NCBI RefSeq assembly: GCF_023149135.1
Contig: NZ_JAIWJX010000002.1
Location: 4,216,001-4,280,000 of the forward strand
Length of the DNA stretch: 64,000 nt
DNA from: Fictibacillus marinisediminis
GTDB taxonomy: Bacteria; Bacillota; Bacilli; Bacillales; Fictibacillaceae
Direction of reading: 5' to 3'
Each line of letters starts with the position of its first letter. Position 1 is the first letter of the stretch. The notes beneath the pieces were generated by a model. That model was not told the DNA's origin, did no database searches, and was given only the letters and a program-made list of their open reading frames with translations. This document shows positions 60,519 to 64,000 of this stretch, one piece after another. The position numbers were made by a program, and so were the translations under genes.

Positions 60519-61551
60519 TCTTTTTCAGCCGTTTCGTTGATTTTAGCTCGGCAACAGAAACCGCCCCAATCCCAAACATGGCCGTCCGCAGTTCAAATTC
60601 AATTTGATCAAGCTTTGAAATGATGGAATGTTCATTTTCAATAGCAGCCGGCAAAAGGATACGGCCATAGCCGGCAAGGTTTGCGCCAAGTGCCAGTGCC
60701 TTTGCAGCGTCCACACCGTTATTCAGCCCGCCGCTTGCAATGACAGGAACCTCTGCCGAACTTCCTTTCACTTCATTAAGAGCCTCCGCAGTCGAATTTC
60801 CCCACTCCAAGAAAGCTTCTGCCGCTTGTTCTCGCATTTGGTCTTTAGATCGGTATTTTTCTACTTGAATCCAAGAGGTTCCGCCCGCTCCTGCTACATC
60901 AATAAACTGCACTCCTGCGTTGATCAATTTTTGGGCAGTCTCCCCATCGATACCCATTCCCACCTCTTTCACACCGACCGGAACAGGCAGGTTTTTCGCC
61001 GCTTCTTCAATTTTTTTCAGTAGATTGGAGAAGTTGACGTCACCTTCCGGCTGGAAAATTTCCTGCATGCCGTTAAGGTGCAGGACAAGCCCATCTGCCT
61101 CGGCAATCTCAACAGCTTTCATGCACTCACGCAGCCCATACCCATAATTCAACTGCACCGCCCCTAGGTTAGCGATGACGGGTACAGAAGGAGCATAATT
61201 CCTGATTTGAAACGTGTAGGCTGTCTGCCCGTTCTCGATGGCCGCCCGCATGGATCCTAATCCAACCGCCCATCCTTGTTTCTCCGCAGCCAAAGCGAGA
61301 GCCTTATTGATCTGATACGCTTTTTCTGTGCCGCCTGTCATTGAACTGATCAAGAAAGGGGTTCTCATCGTTTTTCCGAGAAAAGAAGAAGACAAATCGA
61401 TTTCGCTGAAGTTGATTTCAGGGAGCGCGTTATGCTTAAACCTGTAGTTTTCAAATCCTGTTGTCATCTTTTTTCCAGTCACATCTTGGTTTAGCGCAAT
61501 TTCGATATGCTCGTTTTTTCGTTTTTCTGTATGGGAATTTTGCTCATCCAC
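60508..61551 (-). CDS. fni: type 2 isopentenyl-diphosphate delta-isomerase
   Basis: 347 residues from a GTG at 61551 (SD AAAGGAG, 9 nt); B. subtilis Fni has 349. FMN-dependent TIM barrel: RKNEHIEIAL at the N-terminus, PFLISSMTGGT, LGSMRAAIEN, HLNGMQEIFQPEGD, VKEVGMGI, DVAGAGGTSW and ASGGLNNGVD. It interconverts IPP and DMAPP for isoprenoid synthesis. Tail-to-tail overlap with the DUF3298-like gene. Confidence 0.95.
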   Translation of the reverse strand: MDEQNSHTEKRKNEHIEIALNQDVTGKKMTTGFENYRFKHNALPEINFSEIDLSSSFLGKTMRTPFLISSMTGGTEKAYQINKALALAAEKQGWAVGLGSMRAAIENGQTAYTFQIRNYAPSVPVIANLGAVQLNYGYGLRECMKAVEIAEADGLVLHLNGMQEIFQPEGDVNFSNLLKKIEEAAKNLPVPVGVKEVGMGIDGETAQKLINAGVQFIDVAGAGGTSWIQVEKYRSKDQMREQAAEAFLEWGNSTAEALNEVKGSSAEVPVIASGGLNNGVDAAKALALGANLAGYGRILLPAAIENEHSIISKLDQIEFELRTAMFGIGAVSVAELKSTKRLKKIKS

Positions 61552-61630
61552 ATCGATCTTCTCCTTTCCGGAACTTCTGTATCTTTCTAGACTTCCCCAA
61601 ACCACATACTGTGTAACAAAGTAAACGAAT

Positions 61631-61662
61631 AAAAGCAGACAGTTTCACACTGCCCGCTTTTA
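61631..61662 (-). terminator. intrinsic terminator of msrAB
   Basis: AAAAGC-G-CAGT/ACTG-C-GCTTTT stem with one or two mismatches and a minus-strand U-rich run. Confidence 0.7.
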
Positions 61663-61673
61663 AAAATTGGACC

Positions 61674-62642
61674 TTATTCGAAAATCGAGAGGTACTCGCC
61701 ATAGCCTTCCTTTTCAAGGTCTTCTTTCGGGATAAACCTCAATGCCGCAGAGTTGATGCAGTAACGCAGTCCCCCTGCTTCCCTCGGACCATCGTTAAAC
61801 ACATGGCCAAGATGAGAATCTGCTTCTTTGCTCCTTACTTCAGTACGAATCATGAAGTGGCTGAAATCCTTCTTCTCCTTTACATCCGTTTGGCGCATAG
61901 GCTTCGTAAAGCTTGGCCAGCCGCAGCTGGAATCAAATTTATCAAGAGAACTGAACAGCGGTTCTCCAGAAACAATATCAACATAGATGCCTTCTTCTTT
62001 ATGATCCCAATACGGATTTTGGAAAGGAGGCTCCGTTGCGTCATTTTGAGTGACTTCGTACTGAATCGGTGTTAATTTTTGCTTCAGTTCATTTTTGTCA
62101 GGCTTGGACTGCCAATGGCTTTTAATAAAGTCTTCACGCCCAGAACCCGTCCGATAGCGCTTATAATGAGCTGGATTTTTCTTATGATAACCCTGATGGT
62201 ACTCTTCGGCTGGGTAAAAAACAGAGGCTGGCAAAATTTCAGTCACGATCGGCTTCTGAAAGCGGCCGCTTTCAGCAAGTTCTTGCTTAGAGGCCTCTGC
62301 CAATTCTTTTTGTTCTTCATTATGATAGAAAATCGCCGTGCGGTACGAATCGCCCCGGTCATAAAATTGTCCGCCAGGATCGGTCGGATCGATCTGCTGC
62401 CAGAAGAGCTGCAGCAGCTTTTTATACGGAAACAATTCGGGATCAAACGTAATTTGTACCGCTTCATAGTGGCCCGTTGTATCGGCACAGACTTCCTGGT
62501 ATGTCGGATTTTCCGTGTGCCCCCCTGTATAGCCTGACACGACACTGATGATGCCCGGCATTTCCTCAAACGGAGAAACCATGCACCAGAAACATCCACC
62601 CGCAAAAGTCGCAAGCTGCTGATTGTTATGCTGAGTATTCAA
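61674..62642 (-). CDS. msrAB: bifunctional peptide methionine sulfoxide reductase MsrA/MsrB
   Basis: 322 residues from a TTG (GGAG 8 nt upstream). N-terminal MsrA with the GGCFWC motif (Cys17 nucleophile) and GYTGG; C-terminal MsrB with [15 protein letters not shown] and the catalytic Cys in [11 protein letters not shown]. The MsrB half has no zinc CxxC pairs. It repairs both S- and R-methionine sulfoxides in the cytoplasm. B. subtilis keeps the two as separate adjacent genes; here they are fused. Confidence 0.95.
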   Translation of the reverse strand: MNTQHNNQQLATFAGGCFWCMVSPFEEMPGIISVVSGYTGGHTENPTYQEVCADTTGHYEAVQITFDPELFPYKKLLQLFWQQIDPTDPGGQFYDRGDSYRTAIFYHNEEQKELAEASKQELAESGRFQKPIVTEILPASVFYPAEEYHQGYHKKNPAHYKRYRTGSGREDFIKSHWQSKPDKNELKQKLTPIQYEVTQNDATEPPFQNPYWDHKEEGIYVDIVSGEPLFSSLDKFDSSCGWPSFTKPMRQTDVKEKKDFSHFMIRTEVRSKEADSHLGHVFNDGPREAGGLRYCINSAALRFIPKEDLEKEGYGEYLSIFE

Positions 62643-62740
62643 AGACCTCACTCCCATTCTTTTGAAAGTCTTATTGTTCTATTGTTCCTATCATAAAACA
62701 AGTATGGCACTTAATAAAAAAATAATGCCTAGTTGGAAGT

Positions 62741-62852
62741 GCTGAAGTGTTCGATTAGGCCCGAAAAGCGCTGGAACTCTCACACAGCAACACGCTTTTT
62801 GTGTTGTGAAGTGAGAGTGAAGCGACCTCGAGGGTCTGAACACTGAAGCTGG
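62741..62852 (-). repeat. dispersed hairpin element, copy 2
   Basis: Read on the minus strand it begins CCAGCTTCAGTG, then CCCTCGAGGTCG-CTTCACT, an ACAACACAAAAAG-CGTGTTG hairpin, CCAGCGCTTTT and ACACTTCAGC, colinear with 59217-59331. The part GAACTCTCAC...GTGAGAGT also forms a stem around the GTGTTGTG region. Confidence 0.65.
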
Positions 62853-62887
62853 ATCATAACCCGGAAATGCTGAAGCTGGCATCTTTA

Positions 62888-63020
62888 TGAAAATGACGTG
62901 CTATGCAAGTAAATGGAGCAAAATCGCAAGTAAAGTCTATATTTTCGCAAGTAAAGATTGGAAAGTCGCAAGTAATCCTTGTCGAACCGCAAGTAACGAG
63001 CCATTTTTCGCAAGTAAGCC
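62888..63020 (-). repeat. type A phased array 3: six GCAAGTAA units at exact 21-bp spacing
   Basis: GCAAGT starts at 62905, 62926, 62947, 62968, 62989 and 63010, exactly 21 bp apart, the reverse complement of arrays 1 and 2. On the minus strand units 2-4 carry GGTTCGACAAGGA, GACTTTCC and GAAAAT, the same order as array 2, and the end CGTCATTTTCATAAA matches array 2. Confidence 0.92.
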
Positions 63021-63053
63021 ACCCCGATCAGTCGTCCGCAGTCCCTTCCAGCG

Positions 63054-63081
63054 GTTTAACTTCCTCTAAACGGGCAAACTA
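63054..63081 (+). promoter_or_regulatory. candidate forespore (sigma-G type) promoter of the SASP gene
   Basis: CAAACTA (63075-63081) differs from the sigma-G -10 CATACTA at one position, and GTTTA (63054-63058) lies 16 nt upstream, similar to the pbpG site. SASP genes are normally sigma-G dependent. Confidence 0.45.
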
Positions 63082-63113
63082 ACTGTAAGAACAACGAAAC
63101 TGGAGGGAAAAAC

Positions 63114-63392
63114 ATGGCTAGAAGAAGTCGAAGACCGCTTGTGCCTGAAGCAAGGGAAGCATTGGATCAATTGAAGGCCCAGGTGATGAGAGATGTTGGC
63201 TATCAAGTGGATCCGTCACAGCCTGACGCTGTTAAATTTGAAGTAGCAAAAGATGTTAATGTCCCGCTTCAGAAGGATTACAACGGACAGCTTACGGCAA
63301 AACAAGCTGGCACAGTGGGCGGACAGATCGGCGGCCGGATGGTCAGCGAATTGATCCGACAGGCGAAACAGCATCTCAACAAACAGCACTAA
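63114..63392 (+). CDS. alpha/beta-type small acid-soluble spore protein
   Basis: 92 residues. Conserved SASP features: VPEAREALDQLK, the GPR protease site in KFEVAKDVNV (Glu43-Val44), and the DNA-binding C-terminal block YNGQLTAKQAGTVGGQIGG. SASPs coat spore DNA, protect it from UV and are degraded by GPR at germination. Longer than the usual 60-72 residues, with an Arg-rich N-terminal extension (MARRSRRPLVPEA). SD GGAGGG. Confidence 0.92.
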   Translation: MARRSRRPLVPEAREALDQLKAQVMRDVGYQVDPSQPDAVKFEVAKDVNVPLQKDYNGQLTAKQAGTVGGQIGGRMVSELIRQAKQHLNKQH

Positions 63393-63444
63393 AAAGGCTG
63401 GCGCATGGCATTCAAGCAAACTGCCACGCGTCCAGCCTTTTTAT
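63390..63444 (+). terminator. intrinsic terminator of the SASP gene
   Basis: AAAAGGCTGG/CCAGCCTTTT outer stem with an inner TGGC/GCCA pairing and a T-run, overlapping the stop. Confidence 0.88.
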
Positions 63445-63577
63445 ATTAAGGAACAATCAAAATCCCATCCGCCATCCAAGTTTACCGCATCAACAGCGCC
63501 CAGTGATTTCATCTGAAGGCAGAAGAGTATTAAGTCCAATCGAATGGCAAAATAAATTTTGTAATTGCTGTTTTATA

Positions 63578-63610
63578 TTGACAAAGTAATTCTTGTGCAT
63601 TTATTATAAT
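63578..63610 (+). promoter_or_regulatory. promoter of the MarR-family gene
   Basis: TTGACA (63578-63583) with TATTAT at 18 nt or TATAAT at 21 nt in an AT-rich run; the MarR-type operator starts about 11 bp downstream. Confidence 0.6.
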
Positions 63611-63620
63611 CTTTGTGCAT

Positions 63621-63660
63621 AAATAGTTTGTATGCGAACTATTTACAATGCAAACTGTTA
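63621..63660. promoter_or_regulatory. MarR-type operator, palindrome plus direct repeat
   Basis: AAATAGTT-tgtatgcg-AACTATTT is a perfect 8-bp-arm palindrome just downstream of the -10; ATGCGAACTATTTA is repeated 19 bp on as ATGCAAACTGTTAA. Placement over the transcript start suggests autorepression. Confidence 0.65.
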
Positions 63661-63690
63661 ACATTATTAGAAAGAGGGGACGATAGTGGA

Positions 63691-64000
63691 ATGAATCTGC
63701 TCAATAATGAGCTGCTGGATTCCTTTATACAAATACAAAAAGCACTCTACTCGTTAATGAAGGAAGATGCCGACCGGGCTGGCTTGACCGTTGTACAGCT
63801 CAAAGCGTTGTACAAGATCCGCCTTACACCTGAATTAGGTTTGAGAGAGCTTGCAGGCAGCTTAAAGCTGACCAACAGCACAATGAGCGGAGTGGTAGAC
63901 CGCCTTGTCGTTCATGAACTATTAGAAAGACATACTTCTTCTGCCGATCGAAGAGCCATCACACTTAAGCTCACGAAAAAAGGGGAAGAAAAGCTTCGGG
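63691..64000 (+). CDS. MarR-family transcription regulator, N-terminal part (runs off the window)
   Basis: The first 103 codons are present. MNLLNNELLDSFIQIQKALY opens the dimerisation helix, and the winged helix follows: GLTVVQLKALYKI, GLRELAGSLKLTNSTMSGVVDRLVVHELLER and the wing SSADRRAITLKLTKKG. No redox Cys is visible in the part present. The upstream AT-rich palindrome is probably its operator. Ligand and target genes lie outside the window. Confidence 0.9.
   Translation, partial: MNLLNNELLDSFIQIQKALYSLMKEDADRAGLTVVQLKALYKIRLTPELGLRELAGSLKLTNSTMSGVVDRLVVHELLERHTSSADRRAITLKLTKKGEEKLR

Overview
The window looks like chromosome of an endospore-forming Bacillaceae (low-GC Firmicute). Gene content and order follow Bacillus subtilis closely: fadF-clsB(ywjE)-uvsE(ywjD), ywiB-argS, speE-speB, pbpG-ywhD, ywfO-ywgA, lipL-pta, hemQ, gerQ-ywdK, malL-ywdI and adeR-ald. 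Spore genes (spo0M, gerQ, an alpha/beta SASP, pbpG) confirm a spore former. The genus is a guess: Fictibacillus or a near relative. I see no rRNA, tRNA, CRISPR array, prophage or IS element. Starts were chosen from Shine-Dalgarno (SD) spacing and family length, so several are internal to the longest open frame.

Layout. 1-3.8 kb: minus-strand fatty-acid operon (FadF, thiolase, 3-hydroxyacyl-CoA dehydrogenase) with two FadR-like palindromes. 4-7.2 kb: cardiolipin synthase, UV endonuclease, a hydrolase and a 57-residue XapX protein. 7.3-14.5 kb: ywiB-argS, a PAS histidine kinase, speE-speB and a PanE-family reductase. 14.6-15 kb: a probable type I toxin-antitoxin locus. 15-19.4 kb: MTA/SAH deaminase, pbpG, ywhD. 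19.5-24.7 kb: purine permease with PurR-type boxes, an RsbR paralogue, ywfO-ywgA. 24.7-31 kb: methyltransferase-lipL, pta, spo0M, hemQ, gerQ, ywdK and a LexA-boxed YvrJ-like gene. 31-38 kb: MFS transporter and oligo-1,6-glucosidase, carbonic anhydrase, a decayed DJ-1/PfpI gene and a second histidine kinase. 38-48.9 kb: a giant secreted nucleotidase, a polysaccharide deacetylase, stress and small membrane proteins, a YajQ protein and oxidoreductases. 49-55.4 kb: M3 peptidase, adeR-ald, a preQ1 riboswitch with its queuosine-precursor transporter, and a Crp/Fnr regulator. 55.5-64 kb: TudS-like protein, acetyltransferases, a staygreen homologue, fni, msrAB, a SASP and the start of a MarR regulator.

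The most unusual feature is a set of short helically phased intergenic arrays. Three type A arrays (12.4, 18.5 and 62.9 kb) each hold six copies of TTACTTGCG spaced exactly 21 bp apart, with variable DNA between and a shared end sequence. Type B elements (43.3, 45.0 and 47.7 kb) share a different conserved end and carry other A/T-rich motifs at about 17-21 bp. The geometry resembles iterons or multi-site protein-binding arrays. No function is known to me. Two other dispersed repeat families also occur: a MITE-like element at 1.45 and 26.45 kb, and a hairpin element at 59.2 and 62.7 kb.
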